From assembly GCA_018400955.1 (NCBI GenBank), contig JAGYLH010000027.1, positions 1 through 37,332 of the forward strand: DNA of 37,332 nt, read 5' to 3'. The notes beneath the pieces were generated by a model, which saw nothing but the letters and a program-made list of their open reading frames with translations, did no database searches and had not been told where the DNA came from. The DNA is from Bacteroidales bacterium. Its GTDB lineage: Bacteria; Bacteroidota; Bacteroidia; Bacteroidales; F082. Shown here in pieces: positions 8,986 through 16,817 of this stretch; position 1 is the first letter of the stretch, and each line of letters begins with the position of its first letter. A program made the position numbers and the translations under genes.

Positions 8986-9019
8986 TTTGTTTTTCCCGGC
9001 ATCACTTTTCGTAATTTTG
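8986..9019 (+). promoter_or_regulatory. Candidate promoter of the ene-reductase operon
   Basis: TTTG (8986-8989) and TAATTTTG (9012-9019) are separated by 22 nt, matching both Bacteroidota promoter elements. This predicts a 5' leader of about 45 nt before the ATG at 9071. Confidence 0.5.
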
Positions 9020-9070
9020 TTACAACTTTTTATGCTGTAAATTGTTGTTCACTAAGCTATCTACACAATT

Positions 9071-10174
9071 ATGTCTGAAAAAATCCTACTTAGTCCGTTT
9101 GTTTCAAACGAATTCTCACTCCCTAACAGGTTTGTGATGGCACCACTTACCCGTCAGCGCGCAGCTAAGGGTTTTGTTTTGAACGAGATGCATGCATTGT
9201 ATTATGCGCAACGTGCCTCTGCAGGCTTGATCATCAGTGAAGCCAGCCAGATTTCGCCAAAAGGCATGGGCTATCCGAATACCCCTGGAATTTATAGCAA
9301 GCAGCAAATTGAAGGCTGGAAACTTGTTACCCATGCCGTACACCAAGCCGGTGGCCAAATCTATTGCCAGCTTTGGCATGTTGGCAGGCATTCACATCCA
9401 TTGCTCCAACAGGACGGCGGATTGCCTGTTGCACCATCTGCCATTGCCGAATCGGGACATGTAACCACCCAAAAAGGCAAGATGGAAGCAGTGGTTCCGC
9501 ATCCCTTAAGTAAAGCTGAAATCACAGAAACCATTAACGATTACAGGCAGGCTGCGCTCAATGCCATCGAAGCAGGCTTCGACGGTGTTGAAATTCATGG
9601 GGCGAACGGCTATCTGATTGAACAATTCCTGAATGACAGCTCAAACAAACGTGAAGATGAATACGGCGGTTCTGTTGAAAATAAAAGCCGTTTTGGCCTG
9701 GAAGTAACTGAGGCCGTATGCGATGCTATCGGCAGTCACCACACAGGCATCAGGTTGTCTCCATCAGGAACAAATTTTAGCGTTCAAAACATCAATCCTG
9801 TTGAAACATTCGAGTACCTCATCGATAAACTAAATGCTTTCAAACTGGCTTACCTTCACCTGATAGAGCCTGTTAAATCCAGTCTGAATCAACTACCGCA
9901 ATACCTGAAAGTTGTAACGCCCCACTTCAGGGAAATTTTCAAGGGAACGCTTATTACAAGTGCCGGCTACGACTTTGCTTCGGCTGAAAAAGTAGTTGCT
10001 GACGGGTATGCCGACTTGGTTGCCTTTGGAAAACTTTTTATCTCCAATCCCGATTTGCCTGAACGTTATGCTGCCAATGCCAGCTTAAACGATTGGGACA
10101 TCAACACCTTTTATGGGGGCAATGAAACAGGCTATTCCGATTATCCTTTCCTAAACAAAAATATTGAACCATGA
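9071..10174 (+). CDS. Old yellow enzyme family NAD(P)H:flavin oxidoreductase (alkene reductase)
   Basis: This is an FMN-dependent TIM-barrel enzyme that reduces activated C=C bonds and similar electrophiles using NAD(P)H. At 367 residues it has the standard OYE length. Motifs in order are FVMAPLTR (21-28), QLWHVGRHSH, and EIHGANGYLIEQFL with the substrate-binding His176/Asn179 pair and the proton donor Tyr181. After these come NKREDEYGGSVENKSRF and a C-terminal FMN-phosphate region ending GKLFISNPDLPERY. Everything expected for activity is present. The last four bases overlap the next gene's start (ATGA), implying co-translation with the CREST-type membrane protein. Confidence 0.92.
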   Translation: MSEKILLSPFVSNEFSLPNRFVMAPLTRQRAAKGFVLNEMHALYYAQRASAGLIISEASQISPKGMGYPNTPGIYSKQQIEGWKLVTHAVHQAGGQIYCQLWHVGRHSHPLLQQDGGLPVAPSAIAESGHVTTQKGKMEAVVPHPLSKAEITETINDYRQAALNAIEAGFDGVEIHGANGYLIEQFLNDSSNKREDEYGGSVENKSRFGLEVTEAVCDAIGSHHTGIRLSPSGTNFSVQNINPVETFEYLIDKLNAFKLAYLHLIEPVKSSLNQLPQYLKVVTPHFREIFKGTLITSAGYDFASAEKVVADGYADLVAFGKLFISNPDLPERYAANASLNDWDINTFYGGNETGYSDYPFLNKNIEP

Positions 10175-10899
10175 TACATGGTGCCGACCCGGTAACTAAA
10201 CTATTTCAATTGGCCGAATCCTGGTTTAACCAAAGATTGGCCGATGGTGGACCCCGCTATGCCGAATTTCATCCCGACCTGATCATTGTAGAACCATGGA
10301 ATGCAGTAAGCTCTGTGTTGATGATGCTGCCGGCTATTTATTGGTTCTTAAGACTTCGAAGCTCCGAAGGCCAAACACCTTTTCTGCTGTTTTCGATGCT
10401 CATGGTATTTTTAGGAGGATTGGGCAGCACACTTTTTCATGCTTTCCGCATCAGTCCGGTCTTTCTTTTAATGGATGTGCTTCCCTCGGCTGTTCTTACA
10501 ATTGGTATAGCCATATACTTCTGGCTCCGTATCTTGCCTAAATGGTGGTATGTACTCTTGATTTTCATTCCTGTTTTTGCACTCAGATGGTGGCTATTCA
10601 GGGAACTGCCTGAGCATTTAAGCATCAATTTATCCTATGCAATTTCCGGACTGATGGTGATTATTCCACTTATGGCTTTGCTTGTACGCTCACATTTCGC
10701 TAAGGGAGGAATTGTGTTACTAATACTGGTTTCATTTGCCCTGGCATTGCTTTTCAGGCAATTGGATGTGCATGAATTTGGTTTTTTGCCGCAAGGAACA
10801 CATTTTCTTTGGCACCTTCTGAGTGCTGTTGGGTCCTACTTCATGCTGGACTATTTAGTTTGGCAGGAAGGTCATAAAAAATCAGTTGCCCGGGTGTAG
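10171..10899 (+). CDS. CREST superfamily membrane hydrolase, alkaline ceramidase-like
   Basis: The 242-residue protein has about seven hydrophobic segments. The conserved CREST (ceramidase/PAQR/Per1) residues are in place: E41-x-x-N44 and S47/S48 in VEPWNAVSS at the first helix, GSTLFH (S86, H90), LMDVLP (D102) and the C-terminal HFLWH (H211, H215). In characterised relatives the His/Asp/Ser set binds zinc and hydrolyses amide bonds of ceramides or related lipids. The substrate here is not predictable; Bacteroidota sphingolipids are an obvious candidate. The ATG overlaps the ene-reductase stop (ATGA), an unusual partnership that suggests a shared lipid or detoxification step. Confidence 0.7.
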   Translation: MIHGADPVTKLFQLAESWFNQRLADGGPRYAEFHPDLIIVEPWNAVSSVLMMLPAIYWFLRLRSSEGQTPFLLFSMLMVFLGGLGSTLFHAFRISPVFLLMDVLPSAVLTIGIAIYFWLRILPKWWYVLLIFIPVFALRWWLFRELPEHLSINLSYAISGLMVIIPLMALLVRSHFAKGGIVLLILVSFALALLFRQLDVHEFGFLPQGTHFLWHLLSAVGSYFMLDYLVWQEGHKKSVARV

Positions 10900-10950
10900 G
10901 TGGCAGATTGCAAAGGCAGTTGGTAGTTGGCAAGGTGCAGATCATAAAAT

Positions 10951-10999
10951 CTTAAATCGTAAATCAAAAAAAAAGGTGATTGCAGATTTATGATTTAAG
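10951..10999. repeat. 15-bp inverted repeat (one mismatch)
   Basis: CTTAAATCGTAAATC (10951-10965) pairs with GATTTATGATTTAAG (10985-10999) at 14 of 15 positions. The loop contains an A9 run. It could act as a terminator for converging transcripts. Confidence 0.6.
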
Positions 11000-11005
11000 A
11001 TCAGC

Positions 11006-11048
11006 GATTGAAGATTTTGGTAGCCGGGCAGATAGAAAATCTTCAATC
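11006..11048. repeat. 13-bp perfect inverted repeat
   Basis: GATTGAAGATTTT (11006-11018) and AAAATCTTCAATC (11036-11048) are exact reverse complements, separated by 17 nt. It follows directly after the previous inverted repeat. Confidence 0.65.
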
Positions 11049-11069
11049 TGAAGTTTTAAGCTGGGCGGC

Positions 11070-11094
11070 CTGGGCTGAGCGTAGTCGAAGCCAG
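11070..11094. repeat. Dispersed CTGAGCG-type palindromic motif
   Basis: CTGGGCTGAGCGTAGTCGAAGCCAG can fold with CTGG-CT/AGCCAG arms around GAGCGTAGTCGA. The core TGAGCGnAGTCGAAG is a motif I recall as scattered between genes in many Bacteroidota and other genomes. Its function is not established. Confidence 0.5.
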
Positions 11095-11491
11095 TCAAAG
11101 CTCATAAATCAAGTTGGCATTTGGCAAAGGGCAGTTGACAAAGGGATTCAAAATTTAAAACTCAATAATTCAAGATTCCAAGAGTTGGCAGTTTGCAAGG
11201 GGCAGTTGGCAAGCAGCAATTGGCAAATAGCAGGCGGCAAAGACATTTGGCAAATAGCGGCTGCAACCTTTTGTCTTTTCACTTTTCTTAATCATGAGTT
11301 ACCATCAAACAAAACGACAATAACCCTAAAAAAGGAATCTTGAATAATGAATCTCGAATCTTGCGTTACCAAACTTCAAGATTCATCATTGGGTATTCGA
11401 TATTCACAATTTAAATATATGGACAATTGGCAGTTGGCAAAAACAGTTTGCAGTTGGCAAAAGGAAAAATTTCCGCTCTTCAGCGGTTTAC

Positions 11492-12454
11492 CTACTCATC
11501 GAGCAATCCCCTGCCCTGCTTCACGATTTTGCCGCTGGCTTTGAACTCGTGGATAAGTTTATCCAAAATGCCGTTTACAAATACTTTGGAGCGTGCTGTG
11601 CTGAAGTATTTTGAAATATCGATGTACTCGTTCAGGCTGACCTTTACAGGAATAAAGGGGAAATAAATTAACTCTGCCAATGCCATTTTAATAATCAGCA
11701 TATCCATAGTGGCAATGCGCTCCTTTTCCCAATTGGACGTTGAATCGGCAATAATCTGCTCATATTCAACTGAATTCAAAATGGTTTCACGGAAGAGCTT
11801 TTTCACAAACAGCAGGTCTTCATTGGTTTCGTCCTGTGCAGTACGGAATATGTCGGGCAAGGGCGATGATGGCCCAAAATCTGAATCAAGATGCTTCAGG
11901 AATTTTACTAAAAGATAGGTCACAAGGTGATAATCGTCAACGAAAAAAATACTCTTTTCTTCGTAAAATGACTGCAATAGCTCAAATTCGGTAAAATACT
12001 TTTCGGCTGCCAGCATAACAAATTTACGGTCGGCGTTAAACGAATCTGCATCCGATTCCATATACTTTGCATAGGCTTCCGATTCGCGCAACATATAGTA
12101 ATAGCGCCGCACAAGATCCTGCTCCTGCCCCCAATTAATTTTATAAAGCCTTTCCTTTTTCTGGAAATCAGCATTTTCAGCAATCAGGCGCAAAACCCTG
12201 TTGTTTACAAAACGTAGATTGGGGTTCAGGTCGTCTGCGGTCGGGAAGTGTTTCTTTTTGTTTTCTTCGATACGTTGCTCGGCAAAACGCACAGTTTCAA
12301 CCAGGAAAGAAAGCTGGTAAATAAAAAGCTCATAAAGTTTGTTGATACTAAGCAGCAATTGTTTTTCGCCCCGGTCAAGGCCATCACCACCTGATTGAAA
12401 ATAGGCGTATAAAGCCTGTAGTACCTTGACCCTGAGATGTCTTCTGCTTAGCAT
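11492..12454 (-). CDS. nusB: Transcription antitermination protein NusB (long form)
   Basis: NusB binds boxA RNA with S10 and supports rRNA antitermination. This 320-residue protein is twice the length of E. coli NusB, as is usual in Bacteroidota. It has an N-terminal MLSRRHLRVKVLQALYAYFQSG segment and a long insertion rich in charged helices. The C-terminal NusB core is WEKERIATMDMLIIKMALAELIYFPFIPVKVSLNEYIDISKYFST, followed by FVNGILDKL. The start at 12454 matches the conserved SRRxLRxKVLQALYA. A -7 box lies about 40 nt upstream. The gene is convergent with the CREST gene across the repeat region. Confidence 0.92.
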   Translation of the reverse strand: MLSRRHLRVKVLQALYAYFQSGGDGLDRGEKQLLLSINKLYELFIYQLSFLVETVRFAEQRIEENKKKHFPTADDLNPNLRFVNNRVLRLIAENADFQKKERLYKINWGQEQDLVRRYYYMLRESEAYAKYMESDADSFNADRKFVMLAAEKYFTEFELLQSFYEEKSIFFVDDYHLVTYLLVKFLKHLDSDFGPSSPLPDIFRTAQDETNEDLLFVKKLFRETILNSVEYEQIIADSTSNWEKERIATMDMLIIKMALAELIYFPFIPVKVSLNEYIDISKYFSTARSKVFVNGILDKLIHEFKASGKIVKQGRGLLDE

Positions 12455-12495
12455 TGCTTGATAATAAAATGAACTGACTATATTTTTTCAGCCTG

Positions 12496-12503
12496 CAAAG
12501 GTA
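12496..12503 (-). promoter_or_regulatory. Candidate -7 promoter box for nusB
   Basis: The minus strand reads TACCTTTG, an exact TAnnTTTG match followed by CAG, 41 nt before the nusB ATG. It lies downstream of the E1 terminator (12572-12610), so nusB appears to be transcribed separately from the E1 gene. No -33 TTG is seen at the usual distance. Confidence 0.45.
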
Positions 12504-12571
12504 GGCAAATTCTGCTGTTTAAGATTCATTATTCTACCGAAATGTTCACCTGACTCTAAAAGTTAAATCCC

Positions 12572-12610
12572 AAAAAAAAATCATGCAATTGAATGATTCA
12601 ACTGCATGAT
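12572..12610 (-). terminator. Rho-independent terminator of the E1 dehydrogenase gene
   Basis: On the minus strand ATCATGCAGTTGAA pairs with TTCAATTGCATGAT (13 of 14 bp, 3-nt loop) and is followed by nine T residues. It begins 27 nt after the E1 stop codon, a textbook position and shape. Confidence 0.85.
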
Positions 12611-12637
12611 CTTTAATCAATAATAAATGGTATAACT

Positions 12638-14683
12638 TTAGAAATTTAATAAGTCAGTAGCGGCTTTATAAATTTTTTCATCGTTTGGCAGAATGGCTTT
12701 TTCCAGTATTCTGTTAAATCCTACCGGCGTAAAAGTTGATCCGACACGTTTTACAGGTGCGTCCAAATACTCAAAAGCCTCCTCAGATATCAGACTCACA
12801 AGTTCGCCGCCAAAACCGGCAAAAACCTTGTCTTCATGCACTACAAGTGCCCTTGAGGTTTTCTTTACGGAATTCAAAATGCTTTCCGTATCGAGCGGGC
12901 TAAGCGAACGCAGGTCGATCACCTCAATTTCCTTACCACTTTCCTTGCTAATTTTATCCGCTATGCGCAGGGCCATGTGGGTGGTATTTCCATAGGTAAT
13001 GATGGACAAATCGCTGCCTTGGCGACGAATACGCGCCTTTCCAAAAGGAACTTCATAATCATCAGGAACAACCGTTTCAGCTACAGGGTCGTTGTACAAA
13101 GCCTTGGGCTCCAAAAAAATAGTTGGCCCCCTTGAACGCATGGAGGTGCGCAGCAAGCCGGCGGCATCATCAGCAAATGAAGGGTAAACTATGCGCAGGC
13201 CGGGGAAGGTTGTCAGGGCGCCCTCAATGGTTTGCGAATGGTACAAGCCCCCTCCGATATAGCCGCCCGAAGCCAGCCTGATGGTTACATTGGGCGAAAA
13301 CTTGCCATTGCTGCGCCAATAATCGTGCGAGGTTTCGACCAGTTGTTCCATGGCAGGCCAAAAATAATCGGCAAACTCTGCACCTTCAATAACGATTCGG
13401 ATTTTGTCGTTGAAACGGCTCATTCCATTGGCCGTACCTGTAATATAATCCTCGGCAATGGGAGCATTGAAAACACGCTTTTTACCAAATTCCTGTTGCA
13501 TTCCCTTGGTAACGTTAAAGATACCTCCTTTGTCCTTATTGGCAACATCCTGACCCCAGATGAAAGTATCGGGATTGTTTCTGAATTCGGCTTTCAAGGT
13601 TTCATTCAGGGCAGTGATGAATTTTATCTTTTCACCTTTGCTGCCATCATGTGTTCCATCAGGATATTTTTCTGAAACATAAGGCTCGGGTATCACGAAA
13701 TCGAAAATCGATTTGGGGTCAGCATCAGGCGCCTTAATGGCCACTTTGTGCGCTGCAGAAATGATTTTTTTCGCATCTTGATCCAATTGTGTCAACTCCT
13801 CTTCAGTAAACTTGCCCGAATGGATCAGTTGTATCCTGAAACGTGTGAGCGGGTCGGACATGCGTACGCAGTGACGTTCATTCTCGTCGCGATAGAGTTC
13901 GTGCTTATCCGAATTGGAATGCGAGTGAATACGCACACAATTGGCATGCACAATCACTGGCTCTCCATGTTTTTTGATATGTTCTTTGGCCTCAAACATG
14001 GTGTTCATCGAATCGAACACATTCTTGCCATCGCAATACATGATTTTCAAGTTCTTGATACCGCGGTAATTTTCAGCAGCACGCCTGTTGGCCGACTGAT
14101 CCTTTTGCGGAACTGAAATCCCGTATTGGTTGTCCTGAAAAACAAAAATTACCGGCAATTTCTCATTGGAAGCCCCATTGATTGCCTCAAAAACATATCC
14201 TTCGGAAGTGGAGGATTCACCTTGCGAACTGATGGCAATGCCATCGGTATCGTAGTATTTAATGCCCCTGGCAACACCCACGGCATGCAGGGTGTGGTTT
14301 CCGGTAGCCGAAGAAACATTGTGTATGTTCCATTCTGGTTTGGCAAAGTGGTTGGACATATGCCTGCCGCCGCTTGAAGGGTCATCGGGCTTTGAAATGC
14401 CATTCAGGATGATTTCTTCTGCCGTCATGCCGGCTGAAATAGCCACAAGCATATCGCGATAATAAGGAAAAAGGAAATCGTGTTCGCGGTCAAAAATTTG
14501 TCCGACAGCCAATTGTATCCCATCATGGCCGGCATAAGGAGCGTGATAAGACCATCCGAGGGCCTGCTTCAGATAATTGGGAGCCTTGTCGTCAATCTGC
14601 CGACCTAAGGTCATCAGGTTGTACCACTTAGTTAGTGTTTCTTTATCGGTTTTGTCAAGGGTATATTTTCTCTTTTGTGTCAT
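12638..14683 (-). CDS. 2-oxoacid dehydrogenase E1, fused alpha and beta subunits
   Basis: This is thiamine-diphosphate-dependent decarboxylation of a 2-oxoacid (branched-chain or pyruvate type), feeding a lipoyl E2. The single 681-residue chain joins E1alpha (about 1-330) to E1beta (about 345-681). E1alpha shows GRHMSNHFAKPEWNI, then QGESSTSEGYVFEAINGAS and FQDNQYGISVP. E1beta shows ETLKAEFRNNPDTFIWGQDVA, RVFNAPIAEDYITGTANGMS, FADYFWPAMEQL and a C-terminal transketolase-like domain with DLRSLSPLD. The ThDP motif is GES...DN, not the usual GDG...NN, a variant found in this fused subfamily. The ATG at 14683 is preferred to the TTG two codons upstream. The substrate cannot be told from sequence, and E2/E3 genes are not in the window. 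Confidence 0.88.
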   Translation of the reverse strand: MTQKRKYTLDKTDKETLTKWYNLMTLGRQIDDKAPNYLKQALGWSYHAPYAGHDGIQLAVGQIFDREHDFLFPYYRDMLVAISAGMTAEEIILNGISKPDDPSSGGRHMSNHFAKPEWNIHNVSSATGNHTLHAVGVARGIKYYDTDGIAISSQGESSTSEGYVFEAINGASNEKLPVIFVFQDNQYGISVPQKDQSANRRAAENYRGIKNLKIMYCDGKNVFDSMNTMFEAKEHIKKHGEPVIVHANCVRIHSHSNSDKHELYRDENERHCVRMSDPLTRFRIQLIHSGKFTEEELTQLDQDAKKIISAAHKVAIKAPDADPKSIFDFVIPEPYVSEKYPDGTHDGSKGEKIKFITALNETLKAEFRNNPDTFIWGQDVANKDKGGIFNVTKGMQQEFGKKRVFNAPIAEDYITGTANGMSRFNDKIRIVIEGAEFADYFWPAMEQLVETSHDYWRSNGKFSPNVTIRLASGGYIGGGLYHSQTIEGALTTFPGLRIVYPSFADDAAGLLRTSMRSRGPTIFLEPKALYNDPVAETVVPDDYEVPFGKARIRRQGSDLSIITYGNTTHMALRIADKISKESGKEIEVIDLRSLSPLDTESILNSVKKTSRALVVHEDKVFAGFGGELVSLISEEAFEYLDAPVKRVGSTFTPVGFNRILEKAILPNDEKIYKAATDLLNF

Positions 14684-14728
14684 TTTCAATTCGTTTTATC
14701 CTGACTATTCAGGTCATTAAAGGCGGTG

Positions 14729-14760
14729 CAAAGTTAATAAAATGCTTAATTTGAAATCAA
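14729..14760 (-). promoter_or_regulatory. Candidate promoter of the E1 gene
   Basis: On the minus strand ATTG (around 14761-14758) and TAACTTTG (14736-14729) are about 21 nt apart, a good fit to TTG/TAnnTTTG. The predicted start point lies about 40 nt before the ATG, so the E1 gene has its own promoter downstream of the Sua5/YrdC gene. Confidence 0.5.
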
Positions 14761-14831
14761 TCTAAATTGGCTTAAATGGGCATTCCGGCATTGCAATCGT
14801 TTGTGAAAAGTTTAGAAATCAGTTAAATAAC

Positions 14832-15404
14832 TTAAGGCCTGATGATTGTAAATTCGCCATTTACTTCGAGTTTAATTATGGTTGAGGCTTTAGGGTGATT
14901 TATCTCATCCTGATACAAACCAACAGTATAATCAACAGATTGTTTTATCTTATCGCTAATCTGACCAAAAGATATGGCAGTAGGTTCACCTGTAACATTG
15001 GCAGAGGAAGAAGCCACCGGTTTACCAAAAGCTTCCACTAAAGCAATGCAGAAGGGGTTTGACGAAACCCTTATAGCAACAGAGCTATCGGCAGCAATGG
15101 CATTCCTGGCCAGGTTTTTCGCTCCGGGATACACAATGGTTAGGGGGTTGGAAGCCGAACGGATCAGATCAAACGCCACTGGGGGCACTACTTTTACGTA
15201 ATTATGGAGCATTTCGGTGGAGTTAATTAAGGCAATCAGGCTTTTATTTTCCTTGCGTTGCTTAATTTTAAAAAGTTTTGTGATGGCTTTACTATTTGTG
15301 GCATCGCAACCAATCCCCCAAATTGTATCTGTAGGATAGAGGATTACCTTGCCTTTGCGCAGGGCTTCAACTGCATTTTCAACTTCTTTCTCAAGTAAAT
15401 TCAT
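14832..15404 (-). CDS. tsaC: L-threonylcarbamoyladenylate synthase (Sua5/YciO/YrdC family)
   Basis: The enzyme makes threonylcarbamoyl-AMP from threonine, bicarbonate and ATP, the first step of t6A37 tRNA modification. The 190-residue protein is a single YrdC domain. It has a GKVILYPTDTIWGIGCDATN start, the KIKQRKENKSL basic nucleotide-binding loop, and the VAIRVSSNPFCIALVEAFGKPVASSSANVTGEPTA region with its SSSAN motif. There is no C-terminal Sua5 domain, so it is of the TsaC (short) type. Its ATG overlaps the stop of the glycosyltransferase gene (ATGA), giving a two-gene coupled operon. Confidence 0.9.
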   Translation of the reverse strand: MNLLEKEVENAVEALRKGKVILYPTDTIWGIGCDATNSKAITKLFKIKQRKENKSLIALINSTEMLHNYVKVVPPVAFDLIRSASNPLTIVYPGAKNLARNAIAADSSVAIRVSSNPFCIALVEAFGKPVASSSANVTGEPTAISFGQISDKIKQSVDYTVGLYQDEINHPKASTIIKLEVNGEFTIIRP

Positions 15405-16396
15405 ATGCGTGCAATCAATTTTTTGGTTTGAATATCAAGGGCACACTTAAAATGCTTTTCGGGGCAAGTTTTCCAGCCGTGCAAACCACAAGGGCGGCAT
15501 GGCAATTCATCGGCAACTTGAATAATAGCTGCTCCATCAGCAAGCGGACCAAAGCCAAATTCAGGAACGGTTGAACAATATATAGCTGTTGTTTTGGCAT
15601 TTAATGCACTGGCCAGGTGCATAGGTGCCGAGTCATTTACAAAATTCATGGCGGCATCACGCATCAGTGCTGCCGATTCAAGCAGGGACAACCTGCCACA
15701 GAAATTAAAACAATTGGGATGGCCCGATTGTTTAATGATGTGATCACAAAGTTCAGCATCCGTAGCTGAGCCCAACAAATAAACATGGGTTTCTCTGTCA
15801 ATTTGCCTGATAAAATCAACCCATTTTTCCTTAGGATACTGCTTTGTAAACCACAGGGATGCCGGCGCAATGCAAATGTAGTTTTTCGTTTTGAACTGAC
15901 TCAGTCGTGCGAAATCAATTTGAGAGGGGTAAAGTTTTGGCTTAAATATTTTTTCATCTGTCAGATGTGCAACAAGGGCCAAATTTCGGTGTATTTCGTG
16001 CCAGTCGGCTTCTGTTTTACCAATGCGATGTTTCACACTTTTGGTAAAAAAAAGGCTGAAAGGATTCTTGTCAAAACCAATCCGCACAGCAGCACCACTG
16101 AAAGCCGTGAGCAGCCCGGTTGCAGCAAAACGCTGAAGGTTGACAACCAGGTCGTAACGATTGGCCCTCACCTTTTTTAAAAGATGAAAAAAGTTTCGGT
16201 ATTTGCGCTGGCTTTTATTCCACAACAACAAGGTATCAATAAATGGGTGTGCAGTGAATAAATCCTGATTTCCCCGCTTAATCAACAAATCTATCCTGGC
16301 CTCTGGAAAAAAGGCGTGCAGTTTTTCCAAAACAGGTGTGGTTAAAATCACATCACCGATGGAGGCAGTTTGTATAATCAGAATTCGATTGAACAT
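15401..16396 (-). CDS. Glycosyltransferase family 9 (heptosyltransferase-like)
   Basis: The 331-residue protein resembles the ADP-heptose:LPS heptosyltransferases, inner-membrane-associated enzymes that build the LPS core. It begins MFNRILIIQTASIGDVILTTPVLEKL, the typical GT9 opening with the catalytic Asp in IGDV. Next is DLVVNLQRFAATGLLTAFSGAAVRIGFD. The C-terminal Rossmann lobe has ICIAPASLWFTKQYPKEKW, the FCGRLSLLESAALMRDA segment and the NDSAPMHLASAL sugar-nucleotide site. An ATG two codons upstream (16402) is equally possible. A longer reading to 16627 runs over the nlpE relic and is not credible. The sugar donor is not determined. Confidence 0.88.
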   Translation of the reverse strand: MFNRILIIQTASIGDVILTTPVLEKLHAFFPEARIDLLIKRGNQDLFTAHPFIDTLLLWNKSQRKYRNFFHLLKKVRANRYDLVVNLQRFAATGLLTAFSGAAVRIGFDKNPFSLFFTKSVKHRIGKTEADWHEIHRNLALVAHLTDEKIFKPKLYPSQIDFARLSQFKTKNYICIAPASLWFTKQYPKEKWVDFIRQIDRETHVYLLGSATDAELCDHIIKQSGHPNCFNFCGRLSLLESAALMRDAAMNFVNDSAPMHLASALNAKTTAIYCSTVPEFGFGPLADGAAIIQVADELPCRPCGLHGWKTCPEKHFKCALDIQTKKLIARI

Positions 16397-16517
16397 ATGC
16401 ATCAAAAACAATCGTACAAAAGTAGTGACAAATGCGCATCTACTGCAAGTACTACAATAAAAAGGTGGGTGATTATTGCAAGATGGAAAATTAGGGTCTG
16501 CTAAAATCCCCAAATAG

Positions 16518-16706
16518 AAAATTCTAAAAAATGATTCAACCCGTACGGGTAAGTTTTCCTTTGTTGACAACATAGTCACCCTGCACGACATGGCCGATGA
16601 ACCAAACAAATACCTGCTTGAAAACAAAAACCTGATTCAGCTGGATTGGAATGGCAACAGAAGAACAGGTGCCAGTGCGCAGCGCTACCTGCTCCAAAGG
16701 CACTGA
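16518..16706 (+). pseudogene. NlpE-like copper resistance lipoprotein, C-terminal remnant
   Basis: Reading the plus strand in frame from 16518 gives a fragment of about 62 codons ending at TGA 16704-16706. It contains GKFSFVDNIVTLHD, EPNKYLLENKNLIQLDWNG and NRRTGASAQRYLL. This is the C-terminal strand pattern of the NlpE N-terminal domain family (the ..YLIQLDxxGNRITG..A..Y.L end). An in-frame TAG at 16515 closes the reading frame upstream, and no signal peptide or CxxC motif is found before it. It looks like the tail of a lost gene, in the gap between GT9 and pyrB. Confidence 0.55.
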
Positions 16707-16786
16707 TTTCGTGTCGCAGCTTGATTTATCAACAGCTAATTTCGCCTTTGTCGATAAATAATTTAGTCGTACACATAGAATAGTCT

Positions 16787-16794
16787 TATTTTTG
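16787..16794 (+). promoter_or_regulatory. Candidate -7 promoter box of pyrBI
   Basis: TATTTTTG matches TAnnTTTG exactly. A TTTA at 16762-16765 could be a weak -33 element (21-nt spacer). Transcription would start near 16800, so the mRNA would carry a leader of about 170 nt holding a leader ORF and two hairpins. Confidence 0.5.
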
Positions 16795-16817
16795 CCTTCC
16801 GAAAACAGGAAATTACT

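Larger units (their letters stand above)
10905..11470. repeat. Convergent intergenic region made of short degenerate repeats
   Basis: The stretch between two converging genes carries no credible coding sequence. It is filled with degenerate copies of TTGGCAgTTgGCAAa (for example 10921-10933, 11112-11135, 11182-11257, 11423-11462). It also contains several inverted repeats of the AATCTTAAATC / GATTGAAGATTTT kind, and the AAGATTCATCATT and AATCTCGAATCTTG blocks at 11340-11410. Such TTGGCA and AATCTT strings are common filler between converging genes in this phylum. The ORFs that can be drawn here (such as 11008-11343) are made of these repeats. Confidence 0.75.

Noticed and set aside
11008-11343. 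111-codon plus-strand ORF in the repeat region
   Set aside because: It is composed of TTGGCA and AATCTT repeats and has no protein-like composition or start context.
10905-11470. CRISPR array
   Set aside because: The repeats are degenerate, of varying length and not separated by uniform spacers, and no cas genes are seen.
16403-16627. N-terminal extension of the glycosyltransferase
   Set aside because: The extra sequence has no family similarity and lies antisense to the nlpE relic.
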